This document shows positions 1 through 7,060 of a stretch of DNA of 10,112 bases, piece after piece; positions within the stretch are counted from its first letter, which is position 1, and each line of letters starts with the position of its first letter. The DNA is taken from contig CAMLKV010000046.1 of the NCBI GenBank assembly GCA_946480635.1, positions 1 to 10,112 of the forward strand, written 5' to 3'. The position numbers and the translations under genes are program-made. The stretch comes from an uncultured Flavobacterium sp. Its GTDB lineage: Bacteria; Bacteroidota; Bacteroidia; Flavobacteriales; Flavobacteriaceae. The notes beneath the pieces were generated by a model. The model did no database searches. It worked only from the letters and a program-made list of their open reading frames with translations, and was not told the DNA's origin.

Positions 1-317
1 TTACTTACAAGTTCATCTGCAAATTTTACTAATTGAGTACCTCTTCCTGACCATCCATGTACTAAAAGAACTTTTTTAGGGCTATCACCATAATGGTAAA
101 CTATAATACTTTTATTAATTTTTGGAATAAAAACTTTTTCTTTTATAGCATTTTTATCCATTTCAAATTCTCGTTTGGGCGTCTTATGTTTTATTGGTGT
201 TGTAAATATTTTGGCTCCAACTTTAGTAACTAAATCTTTAGAAAAAAATTCAATAATCTTTACAGTATAAATGATAGTTTTAGGAACATGAATTCCTTCT
301 TTTTTTTTGGTTTTCAA
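1..317 (-). CDS. Alpha/beta hydrolase, N-terminal part (cut by left edge)
   Basis: Reading the minus strand from about 317 down to 1 gives about 105 codons with no stop. They end in the segment VLLVHGWSGRGTQL, just before the window edge. A hydrophobic strand followed by HGWSGRG is the oxyanion-hole turn after strand beta-3 of alpha/beta hydrolases. The Ser nucleophile (GxSxG), Asp and His would lie beyond the window, so substrate and activity cannot be judged. The preceding stretch (TPIKHKTPKREFEMD) looks like the leader of small cytoplasmic Flavobacterium hydrolases; that is from memory. No in-frame ATG lies near the expected N terminus. The frame is closed upstream by TAG at 338-336, and the options are TTG at 317-315, ATT at 293-291, or an internal ATG at 161-159. 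An out-of-frame ATG at 289-287 has the best ribosome-site spacing. The coordinate given uses the TTG and is uncertain. Confidence 0.75.
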   Translation of the reverse strand, partial: MKTKKKEGIHVPKTIIYTVKIIEFFSKDLVTKVGAKIFTTPIKHKTPKREFEMDKNAIKEKVFIPKINKSIIVYHYGDSPKKVLLVHGWSGRGTQLVKFADELVS

Positions 318-343
318 AATTATTGTATTAAAATGCTATGCAA
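315..343 (-). promoter_or_regulatory. Bacteroidota-type promoter for the hydrolase
   Basis: On the minus strand, ATTG (344-341) is followed by 18 nt and then TAATTTTG (322-315), an exact match to the Bacteroidota -7 element TAnnTTTG. The spacer is 1 nt shorter than the usual 19-21. Transcription would start near 309-307, which would leave the TTG codon at 317 outside the mRNA and argues for a downstream start. Confidence 0.5.
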
Positions 344-436
344 TTTAGCTTTTTTTTGCGTTTTGGTATAAACTTTGTTTCATAAAATAATCATAAAAAT
401 GTTTTAGTTATCGCTTAAGGTTTCTAAAAAATGAAT

Positions 437-445
437 TAATTTTAC
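437..445 (+). promoter_or_regulatory. Weak -7 candidate for the M48 gene
   Basis: TAATTTTAC differs from TAnnTTTGC at one position and lies 20 nt before the ATG, giving a leader of about 14 nt. No convincing TTTG is found at the -33 distance. This is the best match I see in the 147-bp divergent gap (318-464), not a firm call. Confidence 0.25.
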
Positions 446-464
446 TACAATAAAATAAACAAGT

Positions 465-1283
465 ATGAAGACAAAATTGATAGTTGCAGCAATAGGATTT
501 GCAGCATTAACTTACTCGTGTGCAACAAATCCTTTTACAGGAAAAAGTACAATGGCATTAGTTCCTGACAGTGAGATATTTCCGTCTGCATTTCAGCAGT
601 ATAATCAATTTTTATCAGAAAATAAAGTAATTAAAGGGACTAAAGATGCTCAAAGAGTTGAGGCAGTAGGTATGAAAATTAAAACTGCAGCAGAAAGATG
701 GTTAACTGCAAATGGAAAACCAACGTATCTAAAAGATTACAAATGGGAGTATAATTTAGTTGATAGTAAAGAAGTAAATGCTTGGTGTATGCCAGGAGGA
801 AAAATAGTTTTTTACACAGGTATTTTGCCAATTACCAAAGATGATGCTGGTATGGCAGCTGTTATGGGACACGAAGTTGCTCATGCACTTGCGAATCATG
901 GGCAGCAACGTATGAGTGCAGGGTTGCTTCAACAAGCTGGTGCTGTAGGAGTTGCTGTTGCTACACAGGGTAAATCTGCTGAAAGTCAACAATTATGGAT
1001 GCAAGCCTATGGAGTGGGAAGTCAAGTAGGAGGAATGTTGCCTTTTAGTCGTAGTCATGAAAGTGAAGCAGATATGATAGGTTTAACATTGATGGCTATT
1101 GCAGGTTATAATCCAGAAAATGCAGTTTTTGTTTGGGAAAGAATGTCGGCTCAAGCAGGAGGACAGGCTCCTCCAGAATTTTTAAGTACACACCCAAGCA
1201 ATCAAACACGTATCAACGAATTAAAAAAGCTATTGCCTGAGGCTAAAGCAGAGGCAGCTAAATTTGGAGTTGTTTTTAAGTAA
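465..1283 (+). CDS. M48-family zinc metallopeptidase, outer-membrane lipoprotein
   Basis: This is a 272-aa gluzincin of the M48 (Ste24/HtpX) peptidase family, M48C type like BepA and LoiP. Residues 1-18 form a lipoprotein signal peptide with the lipobox TYSC (Cys19). The CATNPFTGKS segment just after it is typical of this subfamily. The catalytic site HEVAH is at 136-140 (His136, Glu137, His140). HESEAD at 198-203 supplies the third zinc ligand, Glu201. The conserved STHPSNQTRI (241-250) closes the domain. Length is normal for a stand-alone peptidase domain, with no C-terminal TPR as in BepA. No acidic surface-export signal follows Cys19, so it probably faces the periplasm. Family members degrade misfolded or stalled outer-membrane proteins; that role here is inferred from the family. 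It is a single-gene unit ended by a strong hairpin. Confidence 0.93.
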   Translation: MKTKLIVAAIGFAALTYSCATNPFTGKSTMALVPDSEIFPSAFQQYNQFLSENKVIKGTKDAQRVEAVGMKIKTAAERWLTANGKPTYLKDYKWEYNLVDSKEVNAWCMPGGKIVFYTGILPITKDDAGMAAVMGHEVAHALANHGQQRMSAGLLQQAGAVGVAVATQGKSAESQQLWMQAYGVGSQVGGMLPFSRSHESEADMIGLTLMAIAGYNPENAVFVWERMSAQAGGQAPPEFLSTHPSNQTRINELKKLLPEAKAEAAKFGVVFK

Positions 1284-1288
1284 GAAGA

Positions 1289-1318
1289 TTGTTTTTAAAT
1301 AAAATAATAGTATTTTCG
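1289..1318 (+). promoter_or_regulatory. Possible promoter for the MFS gene, overlapping the preceding terminator
   Basis: TTG (1289-1291), a 19-nt spacer and TATTTTCG (1311-1318, one mismatch to TAnnTTTG) lie just before the terminator hairpin. A start near 1324 would begin inside the left stem, so the new transcript would lack a complete hairpin. The match is imperfect and the assignment tentative. Confidence 0.3.
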
Positions 1319-1345
1319 AACCACGCTTTATGGCGTGGTTTTTTT
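1319..1345 (+). terminator. Rho-independent terminator after the M48 gene
   Basis: Perfect 8-bp stem AACCACGC (1319-1326) / GCGTGGTT (1333-1340) with a 6-nt loop TTTATG, followed by an uninterrupted T run to 1345. It lies 35 nt past the M48 stop and 17 nt before the MFS start. Confidence 0.9.
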
Positions 1346-1362
1346 ATTTTAAAATTTAAATT

Positions 1363-2658
1363 ATGCCACAACTTCAAAAAGGAGATAAAAAATTATTAAA
1401 TGCTTGGGCTTTTTATGACTGGGCAAATTCAGTATATAGCTTAGTAATTGCTTCGGCGATTTTTCCAATATTCTATAATGCATTATTCAAAATAAGAGGT
1501 AATAATTATGTAGATGTATATGGTTATCATTTTAAAGATACAGCAATGATAACTTTTGTTACTGCTCTTGCTTTTCTAATCGTTGCTTTTATTTCTCCAA
1601 TCCTTTCCGGTATTGCTGATTATGTTGGAAATAAGAAATCCTTCCTTCGTTTCTTTTGTTATATGGGAGGAATTTCTTGTATAGGATTGTATTGGTTTAA
1701 TGTTGAAAATTTCTTTATTAGTTATACAGTTTATTTATTTGGGTTGATTGGATTTTGGGCAAGTTTAGTGTTTTATAACTCATATCTTCCAGATATTGCT
1801 TTTCCTGAACAGCAAGACAAAGTAAGTGCTAAAGGATTTTCGATGGGATATATTGGAAGTACAATCTTGCTTATTATAAATCTTGCCATGGTGATGCTTG
1901 TACCTGATGAAGAAAAAATGAAAATGATGAGATATTCATTTTTAATGGTAGGAATATGGTGGATAGGTTTTAGTCATATTACGTATTACTATCTCCCTAA
2001 AGGAGTTTCAACAGGTCACAAAGTGACTAGAGCAGTTATTTTAGATGGTTTTAAAGAGTTAAGATTAGTTTGGAAAGATGTTAAAAAGAATATTGTTTTA
2101 AAAAGATATTTAGCCAGCTATTTTGTCTTTATAATGGCTGTCCAAACTGTTATGTTAGTAGCAACTTATTTTGGAGCTGAAGAAATTGCTTGGGATTCTG
2201 AAAGTCAGGCAACAACTGGTTTAATAATAAGTATATTGCTTATACAGTTGGTTGCAGTTGTAGGAGCTTTTTTTACATCAAGAGCTTCAGGTAAGTTTGG
2301 AAACATTAATGTATTGATTTTTTTAAATGCTTTTTGGGCAGTTTTGTGTTGCTTTGCTTATTTTGTTGAAACTCCCAATGAATTTTATGCTACTGCAGGT
2401 TTTGTAGGTTTAGTTATGGGAGGAATTCAGTCAATTGCTCGTTCAACATATTCGAAATTCTTACCAGAAACCACAGATACAGCTTCTTATTTTAGTTTTT
2501 ATGATGTTACTGAAAAAGTAGCAATCGTAATTGGTATGTCAGTATATGGAATAATAGATCAAGTGACAGGATCTATGAGAAATTCAATTGTTTTTTTAGG
2601 AATTTTCTTTGTTATAGGACTTGTTCTATTATTAAGGGTTCCTAACAAAAAGTCATAA
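1363..2658 (+). CDS. MFS transporter, UMF1 / Atg22-like family
   Basis: This is a 431-aa polytopic inner-membrane protein with about 12 hydrophobic segments. Clear ones are near 24-42, 62-86, 96-112, 118-140, 163-181, 192-210, 250-270, 284-304, 316-335, 342-358, 384-398 and 408-425. The family signature NAWAFYDWANSVY covers 13-25. A motif-A-like loop, GIADYVGNKK, is at 83-92. GGIQSIARSTYSKFLPE (353-369) is the second conserved block of the UMF1 family (MFS branch related to yeast vacuolar effluxer Atg22). Length fits bacterial members. The substrate is unknown; Atg22 exports amino acids from the vacuole, but this does not transfer safely to bacteria. No terminator separates it from the lipoprotein gene, so read-through into that gene is likely. 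Confidence 0.88.
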   Translation: MPQLQKGDKKLLNAWAFYDWANSVYSLVIASAIFPIFYNALFKIRGNNYVDVYGYHFKDTAMITFVTALAFLIVAFISPILSGIADYVGNKKSFLRFFCYMGGISCIGLYWFNVENFFISYTVYLFGLIGFWASLVFYNSYLPDIAFPEQQDKVSAKGFSMGYIGSTILLIINLAMVMLVPDEEKMKMMRYSFLMVGIWWIGFSHITYYYLPKGVSTGHKVTRAVILDGFKELRLVWKDVKKNIVLKRYLASYFVFIMAVQTVMLVATYFGAEEIAWDSESQATTGLIISILLIQLVAVVGAFFTSRASGKFGNINVLIFLNAFWAVLCCFAYFVETPNEFYATAGFVGLVMGGIQSIARSTYSKFLPETTDTASYFSFYDVTEKVAIVIGMSVYGIIDQVTGSMRNSIVFLGIFFVIGLVLLLRVPNKKS

Positions 2659-2665
2659 AAAATTA

Positions 2666-2674
2666 TATATTTGC
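2666..2674 (+). promoter_or_regulatory. -7 element for the DUF6252-like lipoprotein gene
   Basis: TATATTTGC is an exact match to TAnnTTTGC, 20 nt before the ATG at 2695. No good TTTG is seen at the -33 position. The element contains the alternative TTG start codon at 2671, so that codon would not be transcribed from this promoter. This supports the ATG at 2695. Confidence 0.55.
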
Positions 2675-2694
2675 AAAAATTTAAACTCAAAATC

Positions 2695-3288
2695 ATGAAC
2701 TTAACAAAAAGAATATTTCAGTTTACCGCTTTAGTAGCCTTTTTTTCTTTGGCTTCTTGCTCGACTGATATTGAACCTTATGAAGGAGGAATTCCTCCCT
2801 CTGCTAATCCAACAGTTTCTTCACAATTTAAAGTAGATTTTGACGGACAAACATTTACAGCAAATGAAGTTGTAGCTATAAAAAGTATACAAACTACTCC
2901 AGCAGGGCAGGTGGTTTCATATACAATTTCAGGAAATTTGAACAATGGTACTTCTTCAAAAGCGGTTTCTCTGCAATTTTTTGAACACGTTTCAAATAAT
3001 TATGCTTTAACAGTAGATCCTCCAGCTAATACTGGTGTTGGGACGGTTAGTTATATAGAAGATGCAAATACTCAAAACGCTTATCTTTCTTTTAATCCTA
3101 ATCAAGCATTTAATAATCAAGGACAGATTACAGTTACTTCTAACGATGCTCAAAATCAAATTATTTCTGGTAATTTTAATGCGAATGTTTATTTATTGGA
3201 TGAAAATACACAGCAAGTAATTGGAACAAAGGTGCTTTCTAACGGGGTGTTTACAAATGTACATTACACTATTTCGACTATTCCATAA
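2695..3288 (+). CDS. DUF6252-like lipoprotein, probably surface-exposed
   Basis: This is a 197-aa lipoprotein of unknown function. MNLTKR plus a hydrophobic stretch leads to the lipobox LASC, with Cys22 as the lipidated residue. The next residues, STDIE (23-27), resemble the lipoprotein surface-export signal reported for Flavobacterium johnsoniae (SDDFE). The mature part is beta-rich and polar. A segment FKVDFDGQTFTAN (45-57) opens the domain, and GQITVTSNDAQNQIISGNFN (143-162) with NGVFTNVHY (183-191) close it. This order matches my memory of Flavobacteriia DUF6252 proteins. There is no catalytic motif. An in-frame TTG at 2671 would add 8 residues, but it lies inside the likely promoter and spoils the signal-peptide n-region, so I chose the ATG. 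Strong terminator downstream. Confidence 0.78.
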   Translation: MNLTKRIFQFTALVAFFSLASCSTDIEPYEGGIPPSANPTVSSQFKVDFDGQTFTANEVVAIKSIQTTPAGQVVSYTISGNLNNGTSSKAVSLQFFEHVSNNYALTVDPPANTGVGTVSYIEDANTQNAYLSFNPNQAFNNQGQITVTSNDAQNQIISGNFNANVYLLDENTQQVIGTKVLSNGVFTNVHYTISTIP

Positions 3289-3310
3289 AAGTTTTTTTAG
3301 AAAAAAAATT

Positions 3311-3335
3311 AATCCCGAATTTTCGGGATTTTTTT
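3311..3335 (+). terminator. Rho-independent terminator after the lipoprotein gene
   Basis: Perfect 8-bp stem AATCCCGA (3311-3318) / TCGGGATT (3323-3330) with the 4-nt loop ATTT, then a T run to 3335. An A-rich run (3299-3308) on the 5' side could also let it work on the minus strand. Confidence 0.9.
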
Positions 3336-3374
3336 ATGGCATAAAACTTGTCTTATAACTATGTTGAAAATTAA

Positions 3375-3393
3375 AATAAATAGTTTATTTATT
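3375..3393 (+). repeat. AT-only inverted repeat upstream of lon
   Basis: AATAAATA-GTT-TATTTATT is a perfect 8-bp inverted repeat with a 3-nt centre, about 33 nt upstream of the lon -7 element. It could be an operator, but AT-only palindromes arise easily in DNA of this composition. Confidence 0.35.
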
Positions 3394-3425
3394 GATTTTC
3401 AGTAAGATGATTGTTTTTAATGTAA

Positions 3426-3434
3426 TAACTTTGC
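3426..3434 (+). promoter_or_regulatory. -7 element of the lon promoter
   Basis: TAACTTTGC is an exact TAnnTTTGC match, giving a start near 3440 and a leader of about 38 nt. The -33 region has no clear TTTG, which is compatible with a promoter needing an activator or an alternative signal. Confidence 0.6.
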
Positions 3435-3478
3435 ATAATGACTTTCTGTGTTTAATGACAAAATGACCTAAATTATAT

Positions 3479-5929
3479 ATGTCTCAACAAAAAATTATCA
3501 CACTTGACAGTTTGTCACTTCAAGAAATCGATACTGAAGCCGATTTAATTCCTTTATTAACTCCCGAAGATGAGGAGGAAATGAATAATGAAGAGCTTCC
3601 TTCAGATTTGCCCATTCTTCCACTAAGAAATACTGTGTTATTTCCGGGGGTTGTTATTCCTATTACGGCAGGTAGAGATAAATCTATCAAATTATTAAAT
3701 GATGCTAATGCTTCAGATAAAATCATAGGGGTAGTTTCTCAAAAAAATGAAGAAGATGAAGATCCTAATGAATCACAAATCAACAAAGTAGGAACAGTAG
3801 CTAGAATTCTTAGAATTTTAAAAATGCCTGATGGCAATGTTACTGTAATTCTTCAAGGTAAAAAGCGTTTTGAAATAGATAAAGTAACAGCAACAGAACC
3901 TTATTTAAAAGCTACAATCAAAGAGGTTCCTGAGGTAAGACCAAAAGAAAAAGACAAAGAGTTTCCAGCTATAATTGATTCAATAAGAGAGTTAGCGATT
4001 CAAATTATTAAAGAGAGTCCAAATATCCCTACTGAAGCGACTTTTGCTATAAAGAATATTGAGAGTAATCCTTTTTTAGTAAACTTCGTTTCTTCGAATA
4101 TGAATTTAACAGCTCAGGAAAAACAAGAGTTGTTAGAAATTCATGATTTAAAGGAAAGAGCACTTCAAACGCTAAAACACATGAATGTTGAGCTTCAAAA
4201 ATTAGAATTGAAGAATGATATTCAGTCTAAAGTACGTTTTGATTTAGATCAGCAGCAACGTGAATATTTCTTACAGCAACAAATGAAAACCATTCAAGAA
4301 GAATTGGGTGGTGTTTCGCATGAAGCAGAAATAGAAGAAATGCGTAATAAAGCTAACGAAATGAACTGGGATGCAAAAACCAGAAAACATTTTGATAAAG
4401 AGATTTCTAAATTACAACGCACTAATCCAAACTCTCCTGATTTTGGAATTCAAAGAAATTATTTAGAGTTGTTTTTAGAATTACCTTGGAATAAATATTC
4501 GACAGATAATTTTGATTTAAAGCGTGCTCAAAAAATATTAGATAGAGATCATTTTGGTCTTGATGATGTTAAAAAGAGAATTATTGAGCACCTTGCTGTG
4601 CTTAAACTTCGTAACGATATGAAATCTCCAATTTTGTGTTTAACTGGACCTCCGGGAGTTGGTAAAACATCAATTGGTAAATCAGTTGCAGAAGCATTGG
4701 GAAGAGAATATGTTCGAATGTCATTAGGAGGTTTACGTGATGAAGCTGAAATCCGTGGACATAGAAAAACTTATATTGGTGCTATGCCTGGAAGAATCAT
4801 TCAAAGTCTTAAAAAGGCAGGAACTTCAAATCCGGTTTTTATACTTGACGAGATTGATAAATTGTCAGTAAGCAATCATGGAGATCCATCATCTGCATTG
4901 TTAGAAGTATTGGATCCTGAACAAAACAAGGAATTTTATGATAACTTCCTTGAAATGGGATTTGATTTGTCTAAAGTCATGTTTATTGCTACTTCAAATA
5001 ATATTGCAAATGTGCAACCTGCTTTACGTGACCGTATGGAAATTATAACTATGACAGGTTATACCATTGAGGAAAAAGTAGAAATTGCGAAACAACATTT
5101 GGTTCCAAAACAAATAAAAGAACATGGATTAGATGACAAGCAAATTGTTATTGGCAAAAAGCAAATTGAAAAAATTGTTGAAGGATATACAAGAGAATCT
5201 GGTGTTCGTGGTTTAGAGAAAAAAATTGCTCAGGTTGTTCGTAATACTGCAAAATGTATTGCGTTGGAAGAAGAGTATAATGTTAAAGTTACAGACGAAG
5301 ATATTGTTAATGTCTTAGGTCCAGCAAAATTAGAGCGTGATAAGTATGAGAATAATGATACTGCTGGTGTTGTAACAGGTTTGGCATGGACAAGTGTGGG
5401 GGGAGATATTTTATTTATCGAATCTATTATTTCTGAAGGTAAAGGATCCTTAACCTTTACAGGTAATATGGGAACAGTAATGAAAGAATCTATTACCATT
5501 GCTATGGAATATGTTAAGGCCAATGCTAAAAAATTAGGGATCAATACTGAAATATTTACCAAATACAATATTCACGTACATATTCCTGAAGGAGCTACAC
5601 CAAAAGATGGGCCAAGTGCAGGCATTGCTATGCTCACATCTTTAGTGTCATTATTGACTCAAAGAAAAGTGAAGAAAAATTTGGCTATGACAGGTGAAAT
5701 AACTCTTCGTGGAAGAGTACTTGCAGTAGGTGGAATAAAAGAAAAGATTTTAGCTGCTAAAAGAGCAAAAATTAAAGAAATTATCCTTTCTGACGAAAAC
5801 AGAAAAGATATAGAAGAAATTAAAAAGGATTATATTCAAGGTCTTACTTTCCATTTTGTAAATGATATGCAAGAAGTATTAGAACTTGCAATAACAAAAG
5901 ACAAAGTCAAGTATGCAAAAACCTTATAA
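3479..5929 (+). CDS. lon: ATP-dependent serine protease Lon (LonA, S16)
   Basis: This is an 816-aa cytoplasmic AAA+ protease that unfolds and degrades misfolded and regulatory proteins as a hexamer. An acidic extension of about 42 residues, common in Bacteroidota Lon, precedes the N-terminal substrate-binding domain, which starts at LPILPLRNTVLFPG (44-57). A coiled region with FDLDQQQREYFLQQQ (254-268) leads to the AAA+ module. Walker A is GPPGVGKT (390-397), Walker B is FILDEID (454-460), and the Arg finger is probably Arg519 in LRDRME. The protease domain carries PKDGPSAG with nucleophile Ser713. By alignment to E. coli (Ser679, Lys722), the catalytic Lys is Lys756 in GGIKEK. All active-site residues are present and length is full. 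It is monocistronic, with its own promoter and terminator. Confidence 0.98.
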   Translation: MSQQKIITLDSLSLQEIDTEADLIPLLTPEDEEEMNNEELPSDLPILPLRNTVLFPGVVIPITAGRDKSIKLLNDANASDKIIGVVSQKNEEDEDPNESQINKVGTVARILRILKMPDGNVTVILQGKKRFEIDKVTATEPYLKATIKEVPEVRPKEKDKEFPAIIDSIRELAIQIIKESPNIPTEATFAIKNIESNPFLVNFVSSNMNLTAQEKQELLEIHDLKERALQTLKHMNVELQKLELKNDIQSKVRFDLDQQQREYFLQQQMKTIQEELGGVSHEAEIEEMRNKANEMNWDAKTRKHFDKEISKLQRTNPNSPDFGIQRNYLELFLELPWNKYSTDNFDLKRAQKILDRDHFGLDDVKKRIIEHLAVLKLRNDMKSPILCLTGPPGVGKTSIGKSVAEALGREYVRMSLGGLRDEAEIRGHRKTYIGAMPGRIIQSLKKAGTSNPVFILDEIDKLSVSNHGDPSSALLEVLDPEQNKEFYDNFLEMGFDLSKVMFIATSNNIANVQPALRDRMEIITMTGYTIEEKVEIAKQHLVPKQIKEHGLDDKQIVIGKKQIEKIVEGYTRESGVRGLEKKIAQVVRNTAKCIALEEEYNVKVTDEDIVNVLGPAKLERDKYENNDTAGVVTGLAWTSVGGDILFIESIISEGKGSLTFTGNMGTVMKESITIAMEYVKANAKKLGINTEIFTKYNIHVHIPEGATPKDGPSAGIAMLTSLVSLLTQRKVKKNLAMTGEITLRGRVLAVGGIKEKILAAKRAKIKEIILSDENRKDIEEIKKDYIQGLTFHFVNDMQEVLELAITKDKVKYAKTL

Positions 5930-5932
5930 TTT

Positions 5933-5960
5933 AAAACGGCTATTTTTTAGCCGTTTTTTT
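5933..5960 (+). terminator. Rho-independent terminator after lon
   Basis: A 10-bp perfect stem AAAACGGCTA (5933-5942) / TAGCCGTTTT (5948-5957) with a T5 loop and T run to 5960. It starts 4 nt after the lon stop codon. Confidence 0.92.
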
Positions 5961-5973
5961 GTAAAAAAATAAA

Positions 5974-5981
5974 TATATTCG
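5974..5981 (+). promoter_or_regulatory. Weak -7 candidate for porQ
   Basis: TATATTCG matches TAnnTTTG except for one C, in the 57-nt gap between the lon terminator and porQ. No TTTG is found at the right distance. Since the lon terminator isolates porQ, a promoter must lie here, and this is the best match. Confidence 0.3.
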
Positions 5982-6017
5982 CCGTGCGTTATATATCATT
6001 ATAACAGGCTACTATAA

Positions 6018-7034
6018 ATGCGAAACAAATTAATCTTTCTCTTCATGTTATTTCTAACTTTTTCCGCTTTTTCACAAGTAGGAGGAGAGAATGTTTATCA
6101 ATTTTTAAATTTAATATCATCACCCCGTCAAGCGGCGTTAGGAGGTAAGACAATAACAACGTACGATTATGATGTTAATCAGCCGTTGTTTAATCCAGCT
6201 TCTATAAATGAAGAAATGAATGGTCGATTGGCACTCAATTATTCTAATTATTTGGGTGATGTAAATTATGGGACAGCTTCTTATGCTTACACATATGATA
6301 AGCACGTAAATACTTTTCACGCTGGAGTTACTTACATTAATTATGGAAAATTTGATGGACGTAATGAATTTGGTGAAGCTACAGGGACTTTTTCAGGAGG
6401 AGAGGTTGCTTTGTCATTAGGTTATGCTTATAATGTACCTTGGACAAATTTATATCTTGGCGCAAATGCCAAATTTATATCTTCAACCTTAGAAAGCTAC
6501 CAATCATTTGGAGCAGCTGCAGATATTGGAGCAATTTATGTTGATGACAAAAACGATATAAATTATGGTTTGGTAGTTCGTAATTTTGGAACACAAATAA
6601 CTACCTATAATGGAGAAAAAGAAAAACTACCATTCGAAGTAATTGCAGGGATTTCACAAGAACTAGAAAACGTTCCTGTTCGATGGCATTTAACATTAGA
6701 AAATCTCCAAAAATGGAAAGTAGCTTTTTCAAATCCTGCGCGAAGTGAGCAAACTATTGACGGAGGAACACAAGAAGAAAAAGTCGGTTTTTTATCAAAC
6801 GCTTTCCGTCACGTAATTTTTGGAATTGAAGTCCTCCCGCAAAGAGCTATCAATATAAGACTAAGTTATAATTTCCGTAGAGCTGCCGAGCTTAAAATTC
6901 TTGAACAAAGAACTTTTTCGGGTATATCTGCTGGATTTGGAATCCGCTTTAATAAATTCAGATTTGATTATTCTTACTCACGTTATACATCGGCATCAAA
7001 TACAAGTCAATTTGGTTTAATGATTAATTTGTAG
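6018..7034 (+). CDS. porQ: Type IX secretion system outer-membrane protein PorQ
   Basis: This is a 338-aa outer-membrane beta-barrel of the PorV/PorQ (FadL-like) group. The signal peptide spans 1-19, with cleavage probably at AFS/Q20. The hallmark N-terminal block GGENVYQFLNLISSPRQAAL (22-41) ends in GG and is followed by FNPASIN (58-64). The rest alternates aromatic and glycine-rich strands (for example ALSLGYAYN and LYLGANAKF) and ends in the barrel-like FGLMINL. In Porphyromonas gingivalis, PorQ anchors PorZ as part of the PorU-PorV-PorZ attachment complex, which processes type IX cargo at the cell surface; the role here is by homology. No other type IX gene is nearby, as is usual for scattered T9SS loci. 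The stop codon overlaps the -33 region of the cmk promoter. No T-tailed terminator follows. Confidence 0.92.
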   Translation: MRNKLIFLFMLFLTFSAFSQVGGENVYQFLNLISSPRQAALGGKTITTYDYDVNQPLFNPASINEEMNGRLALNYSNYLGDVNYGTASYAYTYDKHVNTFHAGVTYINYGKFDGRNEFGEATGTFSGGEVALSLGYAYNVPWTNLYLGANAKFISSTLESYQSFGAAADIGAIYVDDKNDINYGLVVRNFGTQITTYNGEKEKLPFEVIAGISQELENVPVRWHLTLENLQKWKVAFSNPARSEQTIDGGTQEEKVGFLSNAFRHVIFGIEVLPQRAINIRLSYNFRRAAELKILEQRTFSGISAGFGIRFNKFRFDYSYSRYTSASNTSQFGLMINL

Positions 7035-7059
7035 CCAAACAATAGGAATAGTACATTTG
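7028..7059 (+). promoter_or_regulatory. Strong promoter for cmk
   Basis: TTTG (7028-7031), a 20-nt spacer and TACATTTG (7052-7059) match the Bacteroidota consensus at every defined position. The -33 box lies in the last two codons of porQ. The start would fall near 7066, leaving a leader of about 85 nt that consists mainly of the palindromic element. Confidence 0.75.
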
Positions 7060-7060
7060 T

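Noticed and set aside
756..992. Minus-strand open frame of 78 codons inside the M48 gene
   Set aside because: It lies opposite the conserved zinc-site region of a well-supported gene and shows no domain, promoter or sensible protein composition.
3520..3726. Minus-strand open frame of 68 codons inside lon
   Set aside because: It is antisense to the conserved Lon N-terminal domain, is Ser-rich low-complexity, and is best explained as a shadow frame.
5230..5568. Minus-strand open frame of 112 codons inside lon
   Set aside because: It is antisense to the junction of the AAA+ and protease domains, with no recognisable motif and no upstream signals.
6138..6320. Minus-strand open frame of 60 codons inside porQ
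   Set aside because: It is short, rich in Ile and Cys in the manner of random AT-rich frames, and opposite a recognised gene.
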